The notes below the pieces were generated by a model. It was not told the DNA's origin. It ran no database searches and was given only the letters and a program-made list of their open reading frames with translations. The position numbers were made by a program, and so were the translations under genes. Shown one piece after another: positions 1 through 8,899 of a DNA stretch of 12,348 bases. Each line of letters opens with the position of its first letter. Position 1 is the stretch's first letter. The DNA is from Euperipatoides rowelli. Taxonomy: Eukaryota; Onychophora; Udeonychophora; Euonychophora; Peripatopsidae. The stretch is from NCBI GenBank assembly GCA_003024985.2, contig PXIH01S0103322.1; one strand, given 5' to 3'.

Positions 1-1030
1 GACATTCTGAGATCACTCCAAGGAGCAAAATATTTATCTTCTCTGGACTTAGTAAGTGGTTTCTGGCAAGTAAAAATGTTTCCTCCCCATATCCAAAAAA
101 CTGCCTTTGTCTGCAATGAAGGCCAATTAGAATGCCTTTGTATGCCCTTTGGCCTAAAAACTGTCCCGGCTACGTTCAACTGCCTCATGTCCAAAGTGTT
201 AGCACCAGCGCTACACAAATATGCCCTGGTTTATCTGGATGACGTAGCCGTGTTCTCTCAAACTTTTAAGGAACATTTACTCCATCTCAACTCTTTCTTT
301 AAACTTCATGATGCTGGCCTATATATATCAAACTCAATAAAAGCCAGTTCACCCGTAAAGAGTTTAAATTTTTAGGCAGCATAATAAGTGAGGGTAAAAT
401 CTTAGTAGATGAGGACAAAATTAAATCTATAAATGAATTTAGGACTCCTACTAATTTAAAAGAGCTTCATTCTTTCTTAGGTATGGCGGGACGGCTCCGC
501 CACCATGTCAAAAAATTTTCCAATATAGCTCGCCCTCTCTCCAAACTAACATCGGGGACTAACCCTAAAAAATATTTTCTTGGTCTGGCGAGTGTCAAAT
601 AGCCTTTGACACCATTAATAAGGCACTTGCAGACCCTAATACAGCCGTGGCCCTCCCCAACTTCTCTAAACCCTTCGGCCTCCATACGGATGCCTCAGAC
701 ACAAACCTAGGCGCTGTATTGTGGCAACTTGATGACGATGTCTGCCAACACGTCATTGAGTACACTAGACGGCTCCTTAAAAAATCTGAACTCAATTATT
801 GTATTTCTGAGAAGGAAGCCCTGGCCATTATCTTTGCAGTAACCAAGTTTAACACCTATCTGCAAAGTAATAAGTTCACCATCTACACTGACCATGCCAC
901 CCTTAAATGGCTTATGAGGACCAAAGAGTTGAAGAGTAGGCTATGTAGATCGTCTTTAATTATGCAAGAATATTGCTACGATATTGTATACATTAAGGGT
1001 AAAGACAATCTCATTGCAGATGCTCTCTCT
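1..1030 (+). pseudogene. pol: Ty3/Gypsy pol fragment: reverse transcriptase and RNase H, frameshifted
   Basis: This is part of a Ty3/Gypsy retrotransposon polyprotein, which copies element RNA into DNA. The window opens inside the RT domain. Frame 1 runs to about 323 and shows LSSLDLVSGFWQV, a variant of the FGL-APATF motif, and the catalytic YLDD at 232-243. The reading then moves to frame 3 (about 324-602) and to frame 2 (about 577-1030). Frame 2 contains the RNase H residues: the TDAS aspartate at 689-691, the Glu of SEKEAL at 809-811, the YTDH aspartate at 890-892 and the DALS aspartate at 1019-1021. The first break sits in a TATATATA run, consistent with two extra bases. The second fits one lost base near 573-580. 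The catalytic residues are kept, so decay looks fairly recent. The piece ends at an N; integrase follows in contig C at 4228. Frameshifts could in principle be sequencing errors. Confidence 0.93.
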
Positions 1031-1031
1031 N
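1031..1031. other. Assembly gap (single N), A/B junction
   Basis: A single N interrupts the Gypsy pol right after the RNase H DALS motif. The sequence after it has no relation to pol, so reading through it is not meaningful. The continuation of pol is found after the next N, at 4228. Confidence 0.9.
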
Positions 1032-2191
1032 CCAAGATTTTGCTTTTTTTAACAATAAAATTTAGATTTGATAAACAGGTTTTATTGTTTGAGCTATTAC
1101 TTGCTTAATTTATATTCATTGCATTTTTACTATTTATTAATTTTATTTGTTAAGTTTAATATTAATTGAGAATGTGTTTTTATTAATGGTGGCATAAATG
1201 ACCCACTCTTTTCACATGAGCGGAGAGTGAGTGCTCATAATTGTATGCTTTTTTTTTAAATGTAAAGAATTTTTTTTAAAATATTAAATGCATGATCATA
1301 GTAACCTCAGAATCAGAACATAATGTCACTATTAAAAAATCATTTATTACCCATACAGCAATGTTAATGATAATTAATATTTTCTGAAAAAAAGAAAACA
1401 TAATAAAGAAATAATCAATTCCATATTTTTATTAAGTGGAGAAGAATGAAGCACTTTTCATAAAGTGATTTGGCAATAAAAACAAACAAATTCTCAAAAT
1501 AAAATTTAAAACATTCTAAAGATGATGCACTTGCACCCCAACCTCCACTAGGGTTCTACCCTGGACCCACTGGGGGAAAATCCTGTTTTAACATAACCCA
1601 TCGCTTGTTTATTTTTTACCTGGTGACCGTTACTAACCCAGTCCGACACTGGTAAGACATGATTAATATTTTTTCAGTAATATGAAAGATTAAAATTTTT
1701 TTACCAAAAAGAAGTAGAACTTAGATCTATTGATAAATGATGCTTTGAAGCAACTGAACTTTGATTATCCTAACTCGAATCTAACAAAAATGGACATGAC
1801 CACTTGTGTGCCAAGCCCCTCAAATATAAATCAATTTTTGATTGTGGTACAGATTGTGGTGATTAGTGATATTTAGAAGACAATATCATCACATCAAGAT
1901 TTAGCATAACTGTAGCCAGTCTGTAGGCTATGCATTGGGTCAAATTGAATGTAAAGATATTAAAAGTATTACAGGACTAACAAAAACATTTGAGTTTTGA
2001 TGAAAAATAGTTCATACTAAATATTTTAAAATATAATTTTTAATTCAATTGATCAATCAGAAATCAAAAGCAAACTTTAAAGTATATCTATCTAATTCTT
2101 AATGCTCTAACAAGTCACTAATCACTACTGCAAAAATTACCATTTAGACTAATTAGCTGCATTCGAGCTAATGATCTTTGACTTCTGATAT
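1032..2191. other. AT-rich non-coding sequence, start of contig B
   Basis: I see no coding frame, RNA gene or recognisable repeat here. One GC-richer islet at about 1525-1658 stands out from its surroundings and is discussed as a finding. If the B-D-F order is right, this lies downstream of the polymerase eta first exon on the minus strand and could be intron. Confidence 0.5.
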
Positions 2192-2590
2192 TCTTTTAGT
2201 CTTATAAAATAAAAAAATTGGAATTATATTAAACATATTAAAATAAAAATTGTATTATATTTGTAATTTCTATTCTAGCTTACTAATTAAAGATTTAGAA
2301 ATATCTATGTAAACTGAAAGGAAAACTTATCACTATGATCAGAAATGATAGATATTGTTTTTGCAATAGCAGTGTTAAAATTATTAAATTATGAAATCCA
2401 ATTTTTATTTGTAAAATTTAGAAAGTTAAATTTTCTTTAATAATTGACTTGAAAAAATCAAATTTAAATCTGAGAAAAAAACATACAGCTCGAACCTACC
2501 AAGGAAGAATTGATAGGTTTGGATTTTATTTATTTCTTCAAATTTAAATTTGATTTTTTTAAAAGAAATTTAAATTCTAGAAAAATGTTG
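2192..2590 (+). repeat. Dispersed repeat, uninterrupted copy
   Basis: This stretch is similar along its length to two other places. Its first part (to about 2337) matches 9805-9987 in contig D, and its second part (about 2338-2590) matches 11914-12125 in contig F. Shared landmarks are TTAAACATATTAAAAT, CTAATTAAAGATTTAGAAA, CAGAAATGATAGAT, ACAGCTCG and AAATTCTAGAAAAA. Similarity is roughly 70-75% by eye. I see no coding capacity and no clear terminal repeats, so its class is unknown; a non-autonomous element is possible. It acts as the empty site for the transposon that splits the D/F copy. Confidence 0.75.
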
Positions 2591-2948
2591 GCCTTGTTCA
2601 AATCTGTTGGTTCAGTTTATTTTGCATTTTAATTCCTTTAAAAATAATTGACCTACTCATTTCTTTTTTTTTTTCTTGTTTCATTCCTTTCTTATGTTTG
2701 TGTCACCTTGTGTTCATTTTTTAATTTAGTTTTTCTTTTAACATCCTTTTATCTGCACTAAAAACATATTTTTTTAATACATGGATTGCATTAGAATTGG
2801 CGTACAAATAAAATTGGGATTAAAATGTTGATTCTTTGTATGTTATTATTTTAGTTATTCAGGAAAATATTACCACCATTTTTACTTTGCACACCAAATC
2901 TGATGAAATCCATACATGTTCCCCAAAAAATTTTCAGTTATTAATTTT
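2591..2948. other. AT-rich non-coding sequence
   Basis: T-rich runs (for example 2660-2675) and no coding frame with recognisable content. I see nothing that can be named. Confidence 0.5.
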
Positions 2949-3171
2949 GTCATTCCATGTCAAATCAACGAGAAAAATTGCAGTTTTGAAATTGATGTCA
3001 AGCAATTCAAATGAAATTCACAGGAAATGTTGCAATAAAATATTTTTTTTTTCAGATTTTCAGCTACTTAGTTTTTTGTTTAGGGATTGTTAAATAACTA
3101 AAAAAATGTAAAAAACGAAATTACTATAGTTACAAAAATGCCTTTTTTCTCAGCTTATAGAAGCTGGAGAG
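2949..3171 (+). repeat. Left inverted repeat of candidate DNA transposon
   Basis: The 223 bases are the inverted counterpart of 8900-9126. The outer 21 bases (2949-2969, beginning GTCATTCCATG) match perfectly. Further blocks match well, including CAATAAAATATTTTTTT, TTGTTTAGGGATTG, GTTACAAAAATGC and the inner end TCTCAGCTT...AGCTGGAGAG. Overall identity is about 70-75% by eye. Outside 2949 and 9126, and inside 3171 and 8900, similarity stops. That behaviour fits terminal inverted repeats of one element, not a chance palindrome. Confidence 0.8.
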
Positions 3172-4171
3172 TTAACTAGTTAATTGATGAAATAAAAAAA
3201 GGATGATGCATGTTTAAGAGTCCTGGACACACTCTATGGGACTGCAATAGCCAATAGTTGGTATCACAGATTTAGCTGTTAATTTTATGTTCTACAACCA
3301 AAATTTAAAAAAAATTATTTCATGTTTTTTCTTCAAAATTGTCACATGGTTTGGCTTAAAATTATAAAAGGTCAAAGTTATTTTAATTCTAGCATGTTAA
3401 GTCAAGAGTGTCGAGTGTGCCATAAAATAATTCCATTATGTACTTTCATATAAGTAGCCTACAAAATAAGTGTTATTTTATTTTAACAAGATCTGCATAC
3501 CTACAGCATCTAACATGCTTCCTTGTGTGAATAAGTTTGTGGCCCACTAGTGGCTTATGCCAAAGGATATCATAAATATAGCCAAAATATGCTTTTTTCA
3601 TATGTTTGACTTTGAAATTTGTAGAATGTCAAAACTATGGAACAATTATACAATTGTCATCTAGACTCAGTAAGTAGGCTACTGCATTTTAAGACCACAA
3701 ACAGCATGGCACTCAGTTGATATTACCAGATATTAGATGTGTAATTTTGAAATCTTTAAAATTATTCAAATTTTCAGGGTCATTTGACAACTATTCCAGG
3801 AATAAATTGCTGGAGACAAAATTAAAATACAACAGCAACATTATATTTTTTTAAAAAAAATTAATATCAGTGGCACTACAGTTGGGTGGTTTACAGCAAA
3901 CAGATCTGTGTGGTGACTTTGGACAACTTGCCTATTAAGAAATCCAGCTACCAATTAAACAGTATATTTAAAAACAAATTAGCTAATGAAAACAGTTTTA
4001 AAAGTTATTCATATTATATATTTTAGACTTGGGTGAGAGAGAGAGTTTTGAGTAGAATTTAGTTTTTCTGCTGAAAATCTAAAAACGACACAAATTTTAA
4101 TTATTTTTTAGCATTAGGCCTACCTACTGTATATTAAATTGTTTCAATAAAAGTTATTTTGTTTTAATATC

Positions 4172-4225
4172 TGCATTTTTATGAGTGGATATAATAATCC
4201 AGAAATTTTTCTAGGTGTTACTTTA
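4172..4225 (+). repeat. 54-bp contig-end duplicate, identical to 6984-7037
   Basis: It begins TGCATTTTTATGAGTGG and ends GGTGTTACTTTA directly before the N at 4226. The same 54 bases begin directly after the N at 6983. An exact match flush with both gaps is the signature of an unmerged contig overlap, not a biological repeat. Confidence 0.9.
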
Positions 4226-4226
4226 N
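4226..4226. other. Assembly gap (single N), B/C junction
   Basis: Sequence before the N continues at 7038, and sequence after it continues the Gypsy element from contig A. The two sides of this N are therefore probably not neighbours. Confidence 0.9.
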
Positions 4227-4227
4227 A

Positions 4228-4660
4228 CTCAATCTTCCCTGGGACACTCTCCTACCCACAGAAACTGAGGTGATATCCTAAACCGACAGCGTGAAAAAAA
4301 GAACAAAAAATCATGAAGTCATTAAAGACCAAGTAAAAACTAACATTGCAAAAAATAAAAAACAAAAGATTCAATATAAGAAAGTAACAGAAATACATTT
4401 TAATGTGGGAGATCTTGTTAAGCTTAGATCTTTCCCACAAGGAGGCTTGAACAAACATTTATAAAATATAAAATAAGCTGGGTCCTCTCGTATATAAGCT
4501 GAAAGATCTAAACAATAAATATCTTGGAAAGTACAATCAGAGGGACAAAAATCAAGACATTGAAGATCCCATTAAAATTGATCTTCCTGTCAAACCTCCT
4601 CCTCCTTCAGATAAAACCCATAATTACAATCTGAGGGAGAGGAAGATAATAAAAATCTAA
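4228..4660 (+). pseudogene. pol: Ty3/Gypsy integrase C-terminal region, end of pol, broken
   Basis: This is the 3' end of the Gypsy polyprotein. Frame 1 opens with NLPWDTLLPT, is stopped by TAA at 4279-4281, and continues with a basic helix-rich stretch that leads into FNVGDLVKLRS. This is the usual V-GD-V-L motif of the integrase C-terminal domain. A stop at 4462-4464 follows. The reading moves to frame 2 near 4472 with GPLVYKLKD, a GPY/F-module variant. Frame 2 then stays open to the TAA at 4658-4660, through a proline-rich tail (PVKPPPPSDK) and HNYNLRERK, a common type of ending in Gypsy pol. The zinc-binding and catalytic core of integrase is missing, presumably in the unsequenced gap after 1030. 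There is at least one nonsense codon and one frameshift. No flanking LTR can be proved. Confidence 0.88.
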
Positions 4661-4942
4661 TTTTTTTTCTTATATGTCTTGTCCCCTGATTGTACAAAAC
4701 TACTTTCCAAATGAAAATAATTAAAAATCTAAGCTTAAAAATTAAAATAAACACTCTTGCTCAATTTTTTAAATCTAAATTTTGAGTTTAATATAATGTA
4801 AAAGTAGGCTACCGAAGGTCTACAATCTTTTTTTTTTGTAAAAAAAAAAAAAAAAATCTTTTTTTATTTTATTTAATTAGTCTCTTTTTATTAAACACAT
4901 GGTACATTCCTTTTTTTTTTCTTGTCAATTTCAAACTTGAAG
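4661..4942. other. AT-rich spacer with poly-T/poly-A foldback
   Basis: Non-coding sequence downstream of pol. At 4828-4837 there are ten Ts, then GT, then seventeen As at 4840-4856, which can fold back on itself. If the element has a 3' LTR or env it would start about here, but I cannot define a boundary without the 5' copy. Confidence 0.4.
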
Positions 4943-5095
4943 ATGATCTGTCTGATCTTTGCCTGTGTCATTGTATGGCGGTCTGACAATTCTGCTCAGG
5001 CTCTGAGCTCCAACATGATCAGTCCCTTGCCCTCATGCCATGCCAGAGACATTGCTCTTTCAGTCATCTCTTGTTATTCTTTGGAATGCCTATAA
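4943..5095 (+). CDS. Small frame with signal-peptide-like start downstream of Gypsy pol
   Basis: A 50-codon frame starts at ATG 4943 and ends with TAA at 5093-5095. It begins MICLIFACVIVWRSDNSAQA, a short hydrophobic core followed by small residues, as in a secretory signal peptide, and carries four further cysteines. It lies in a GC-richer island about 280 bases after the pol stop, where some Gypsy elements carry an envelope-like gene. I do not recognise any envelope motif, and no long continuation exists in the next frame. It may be the remnant start of a third gene of the retroelement, or chance. No function is assigned. Confidence 0.22.
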   Translation: MICLIFACVIVWRSDNSAQALSSNMISPLPSCHARDIALSVISCYSLECL

Positions 5096-5097
5096 AA
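5091..5097 (+). promoter_or_regulatory. TATA-box-like site
   Basis: TATAAAA sits at the edge of a GC-richer island, with a TCAGT initiator-like string upstream at 5060-5064, which is the wrong side for a start site. It could be a relic LTR promoter element. In sequence this AT-rich such a match is weak evidence. Confidence 0.15.
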
Positions 5098-5196
5098 ACA
5101 AGAGACATGAAAAAATATTTAATAGTGTCTAAGCAAAATTTTTTTTTTAAATTTTAAAAGAATGCTTAATTTTTTTATCTAAAATTAAAAAATCTA

Positions 5197-5463
5197 ATGA
5201 GTTATTCAGATAAATCTACCTCAAACAATTTCTTATCTGTTGATCTTTGTTGTTTAAATATTCTTATCCCCAAATCAATAAATCATCTTTATATCTTAAA
5301 TCAACTTGGCACATCTATCTGTTTTTATATGGCTTATTCAATTTGTTCTGCCCAAACCCCCTTCTTCAGCCCTGTACACATTCCCAATCCCCATTATTTT
5401 AATCTTAATTCATTCTTTGACGAAATCAGTAGAATCTCAAATTGTCTACAGTCCATAGCTTAA
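5197..5463 (+). CDS. Hypothetical frame, 88 codons, no known domain
   Basis: An ATG-started frame rich in Ser, Asn, Leu and Ile with six cysteines, in the same contig and orientation as the Gypsy pol end. It keeps a mixed amino-acid composition and a C-rich run of prolines (AQTPFFSPVHIPNPH), unlike the F/K/N-rich frames elsewhere in the window. It could be a fragment of a further retroelement gene downstream of pol, possibly joined by decay to the frame at 4943. I recognise no family, and chance is a serious alternative. Confidence 0.18.
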   Translation: MSYSDKSTSNNFLSVDLCCLNILIPKSINHLYILNQLGTSICFYMAYSICSAQTPFFSPVHIPNPHYFNLNSFFDEISRISNCLQSIA

Positions 5464-6723
5464 GCTCATTCCCCAATCCTCTAGCATCTCTGTTGAATTG
5501 TTGCATTTTACAAAACAACTTTATTTTACATTTTAGCCAGCCAAAAGCCTCACTTTCTGCTTCATCCTAGATTTCAGTTTGTTACCATACAGCAATAAAA
5601 CTTGTCAAAATCATTTTATCATGATTAAATTATTTGTGAGCTTAACATTTATCTTTATAAATTCATCACCACATTGCTCAGATGTTAAAAATAGTTTATC
5701 TTGCAATCCAATTTCTAAAAGAAAACTTTAATGCTTTGCTCCCACCTGTAAGTTTTATTTTTATTTTTTCAAATATTGAAGTAACATCCATCCATTTGCT
5801 TATTATGGTATTTTATAATATCTTTGAACTTTAAGGTTGTTTATAGTATTTTTGCACTTCTTTTATAACAAGATAATAATGTTTTAATTTCCTGATTATT
5901 TTTTTTTTTTACAGCCATAGTCCAAATGGCTTATGCAAACTTGCATTTTTTTTACTAATAACTGTACAAAGTTATTATTTTAAGCTCCAATATTAATTTT
6001 TCATGCATATTTTTTTTTTCACTCCATAAGTGTTAAAAAATCTGAAATTAGTATTCCATTAAATACTGTAGATGGATAATTTTATTTTTGTTACTGTTTT
6101 AAAACAGAAATTTTACTGTGATTCAAGAATCACTTATAACTACAGTTAATTTTATTTTGCACAAAAATAATTCTTATAATCAAGACATACTGTCTACAAT
6201 TTTTTTTAATTAATTGTTCAATCTTACTCTCCCTCAAACTAATTTTACAATTAACTTTAGAGAGTATAAATCTAGTTTGGCCTTAGCATACATTGCTACT
6301 TTACTTATTGTCAACAAACATAATTTTTTTTTCACATCTTATTTTGTTTGCCAAAACAAGAAAATTTTTCTTTTCAATCATTTTGTGTATAGCCTTGCCT
6401 TTTGTTTGCACGTTCCAATTTTTTTATTTCTTGAGGCTTGGCAAAGGTAGAAATAGCTACATTTCTCGTAAGTGCTGTTGTCTTCATTGAATTTCTCGAG
6501 GGTTTAATTAGGATACAGCCTTAGTCTTAGTCTATTTGTTCCAATGCCTTGTGTCATGCAATACTGTATTTTGGAGTTAGCTTTCAGAAGTTGGAGTATA
6601 GCCTGTGCACACTTTGAACTGATTTTGATTAATTTACATTTTTTTTTCCATCAACAATTATACTTGATGAAGGGCCTACAGTCACTAAATTAATTAGTAA
6701 GTCTAATTTAATTTTTTTTTTAA
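5464..6723. other. AT-rich non-coding sequence, contig C
   Basis: Long T-rich runs (for example near 5909, 6009 and 6324) and no coding frame with recognisable content. Short overlapping frames at 6214-6490 consist mainly of Phe, Ile, Leu and Asn, as expected from T-rich DNA. I see nothing that can be named. Confidence 0.5.
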
Positions 6724-6910
6724 TTTAATTATTTACCGGTATACAAAATACAGTATACCTATGCCAGTAGTTACCTAAAACTACACAAATTTTTTTGCTT
6801 CATAGTTTAGCAAAACTTATTACCAGTTAATTTCATTTAATTAATTTTTTGTTACCATACCGGTATGCAATTTACTGTATGCTTTGTAGTTGTACTAAAA
6901 CTACATTCCT
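6724..6910 (+). repeat. Imperfect tandem duplication with ACCGGTAT core
   Basis: Two units with a period of 124 bases. Each has a TTAATT-rich lead, then ACCGGTAT (6735-6742 and 6859-6866), then an ACAGTAT/ACTGTAT string, then CTAAAACTACA. The second unit is cut short relative to the first. The first core is followed by a small inverted pair, GTATA...TATAC, at 6740-6759. Confidence 0.55.
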
Positions 6911-6950
6911 AGTCATCTCCTTGTTTTATCCAAGTTACACTTAGCTCATC

Positions 6951-6982
6951 ACAAATGTTATGTATAGGTTTTTGTCTATCCT
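6951..6982 (+). repeat. 32-bp contig-end duplicate, identical to 10054-10085
   Basis: It begins ACAAATGTTATGTATAGG and ends GTCTATCCT right before the N at 6983. The same 32 bases begin right after the N at 10053. This is an exact match flush with both gaps, so contig C should continue into contig E. Confidence 0.9.
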
Positions 6983-6983
6983 N
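6983..6983. other. Assembly gap (single N), C/D junction
   Basis: Left and right sides both match other contig ends: C end with E start, and D start with B end. The apparent junction is probably false. Confidence 0.9.
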
Positions 6984-7037
6984 TGCATTTTTATGAGTGG
7001 ATATAATAATCCAGAAATTTTTCTAGGTGTTACTTTA
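6984..7037 (+). repeat. 54-bp contig-start duplicate, identical to 4172-4225
   Basis: This is the start of contig D and repeats the last 54 bases of contig B without a mismatch. It marks where B should be joined to D. Confidence 0.9.
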
Positions 7038-7160
7038 TATATTTTTTATAATTTTAGTCAATTTTCAAAATTTTATGATGTAACTTTGGTTACATGTGGG
7101 CTAACATTGGACAGATATTTATGTGATATTATTAATTCTGATTTGAGAACTTTCAATTAG

Positions 7161-8632
7161 GATAAAACTGGATATCCAATGCTGAAAGTTGGTTTTTTTC
7201 AAAGTTTTGTGAACTCAGGCTTAAGCACTGTATTCTTGCAGATGCAAGCGGAACACACAATGTTTGTGTATGCACACATACACACAAAAACGCAAACCTT
7301 ATGATAATGCACTGTAGAATAAAAGAGTTATTTGAAAGCAATGGACCAATTAAGTCTTACAAAGATGTTATGATGTACAGTATGTAGTGTGTGAAAATCC
7401 AATTGAAGCTTGCTACTTTGGAGATTGCCAAAATTATCCTGGATTTGAAGAAGTCAAAGAAAGGATTGAAGAAGCTTTTAAACTCAATTGTATTGAAAAC
7501 ATCACCTACAAACAGTGGATACAAGTTGAAAAAAGAACAACTTTAGAGACATTAGTTAACCTACTGAAGAATTCAACAGCATGTTTTTTTGAAAAACTTC
7601 CGAAGCTTCAACTCTTATTTATCGCTAGCCAACAATCCAGTTACTTCACCCATCTGAAGCAGTCTTTAAAAAAGAAAGTGAATATATTGTAATCTGTGCT
7701 TCACTGAGAACTATTCTTTCACTCTCCAGAATGCAGTCCAAGGTTTTCTTTGGAACAATTCACAGGCATACGTCTTTGGCATAATTTCTGACTGCCTCAT
7801 ACATGATACAATAGCAATGCACCTTTTTCAGATATATCTTATTGGTTTGATGTAGTCACATTTTACAACAGAACCAAATGTGATACATTACTTTAGTGAT
7901 TGTGCTGCCACTCAGTATAAAAATAGGCTCAACTTTCTCAACCTTTGTTACATGAGTCATATTTTAAGGTCAAAGAGCAGAGTGGCACATTTTTGCCCCA
8001 TCACATGGCAAAAATGCATGTGATGGTATCGGTAAGAATATAAAAAGACCTGCAGCTAGAGCAAGTCAGCAAATGACCTACATTGACCAAATCATGGCTT
8101 CATGACAGTTGTATGTCTGGGCCATTGGACACATTGAGTCAATATATTTCCAGTCGGCCTATAGTACGACTAAACAGTATAAAGAAGAGGCTTTGAAACT
8201 CAGAGCAACTGCAGCAACTATATCCGGTACCCAGAAACTCCACTCTTTTATTCCATTAATAAGTTGGTGCAAGTGATAGCATTTTCATTTTCTAACAACT
8301 CTAGACTAGAAAGCAACTTTTGAAGGTGAGCTAGAATTCACATAAATGGTTGGAGCCCTGATCTGCAGACATAAGGGTGTGTTATAGACTCAGATGAGAA
8401 AAATCAAACAGTCAAGATCAAGTTTTTACATCCACATGGACTATCAGTATCACTGTCCTTCTACTATCCAGACTTTGAGGATTTTCTTAATGAACTGAGT
8501 GATATTATTTCAAAAGTGAATCCCAAGATAAATCCAACAGGAAGAGTTTACAACTTTTCTAAACAAGAAGTATACAATGCAAACCAAAAGTTGTTTATAG
8601 TTATTAAAAATTCACACTTTATGAATTTTTAA
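7161..8632 (+). pseudogene. Decayed member of an uncharacterised multi-copy animal gene family, possible transposase
   Basis: Family motifs known to me from memory appear in order across shifting frames. Frame 2 (from about 7199) has SKFCELRLKHC and SGTHNVCVCT. A break at TAG 7385-7387 leads to frame 1, with VCENPIEACYFGDCQNYPGF, YKQWIQVEKRTTL and FIASQQSSYF. TAA at 7690-7692 leads to frame 2, with FTENYSFTLQNAVQGF, ISDCLIHDT, a nonsense TAG at 7853-7855, and YFSDCAATQYKNR. From about 7980, frame 3 gives SHGKNACDGIGKNIKR and AARASQ, with TGA at 8103-8105. Finally frame 2 (8375-8632) gives VKIKFLHPHG and NPTGRVYNFSKQEV. About 25 residues seem lost before ISDC. TTTCAATTAG at 7151-7160 resembles a splice acceptor, so upstream exons may be missing. 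The spaced Asp residues resemble an RNase H-like nuclease, which is inference only. The gene is certainly inactive. Confidence 0.82.
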
Positions 8633-8640
8633 TAACTATA
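8596..8640 (+). repeat. Perfect 19-bp inverted repeat with 7-base loop
   Basis: TATAGTTATTAAAAATTCA at 8596-8614 is exactly reverse-complemented at 8622-8640 around the loop CACTTTA. It overlaps the last codons and stop (8630-8632) of the decayed gene. Perfect pairing stands out against the otherwise eroded element. Confidence 0.85.
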
Positions 8641-8899
8641 TAAGGAAGCATTTTAAATCACAGTTACATGGCAAGTTGTTCACTATTTAATTTCACCATG
8701 ATCCCATTTCAATCCCATTATAAATTTTTTACCAAATGTAGCCTACATCACTTTAGTAAGTAAAAAATATATTTTTTCCAGATTTTTCAAAAATACAAAT
8801 TTTTTTTTAGAGACCATTAAATGTTGATGTTACAAAATCCTACATAGTGACATATCATATGAAAGCCCATTAAGAGCTTTAAAAGGACACCAAGCAGAA
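8641..8899. other. AT-rich non-coding sequence inside the candidate transposon
   Basis: Lies between the end of the decayed gene and the right inverted repeat. No coding frame and no RNA gene seen. Confidence 0.5.

Larger units (their letters stand above)
2949..4225 (+). mobile_element. Candidate DNA transposon, left part (continues at 7038)
   Basis: This is the left inverted repeat plus about 1.05 kb of interior. The interior (3172-4171) is AT-rich with no frame I can assign. It may hold degraded upstream exons or introns of the gene whose remains start near 7161. The part ends at the N at 4226. Because 4172-4225 is repeated at 6984-7037, the element resumes at 7038 and ends at 9126, for a total of about 3.37 kb. 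Confidence 0.6.

Noticed and set aside
647-1108. Single 153-codon frame covering RNase H and beyond
   Set aside because: The part up to 1030 is real pol, but the rest reads through an N into an unrelated contig.
2836-3093. Plus-strand 85-codon frame
   Set aside because: Overlaps the left inverted repeat, and the matching right repeat does not keep the frame.
4252-4458. Minus-strand 68-codon frame
   Set aside because: Shadow of the Gypsy integrase C-terminus on the plus strand.
6214-6490. Two overlapping plus frames rich in Phe, Ile and Leu
   Set aside because: Composition follows from T-rich DNA, and no motif is seen.
6960-7160. Frame spanning the N at 6983
   Set aside because: Joins two contigs that are probably not adjacent.
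7153-7341. Minus-strand frame opposite the decayed gene
   Set aside because: The plus strand carries the family motifs SKFCELR and SGTHNVCVCT in this region.
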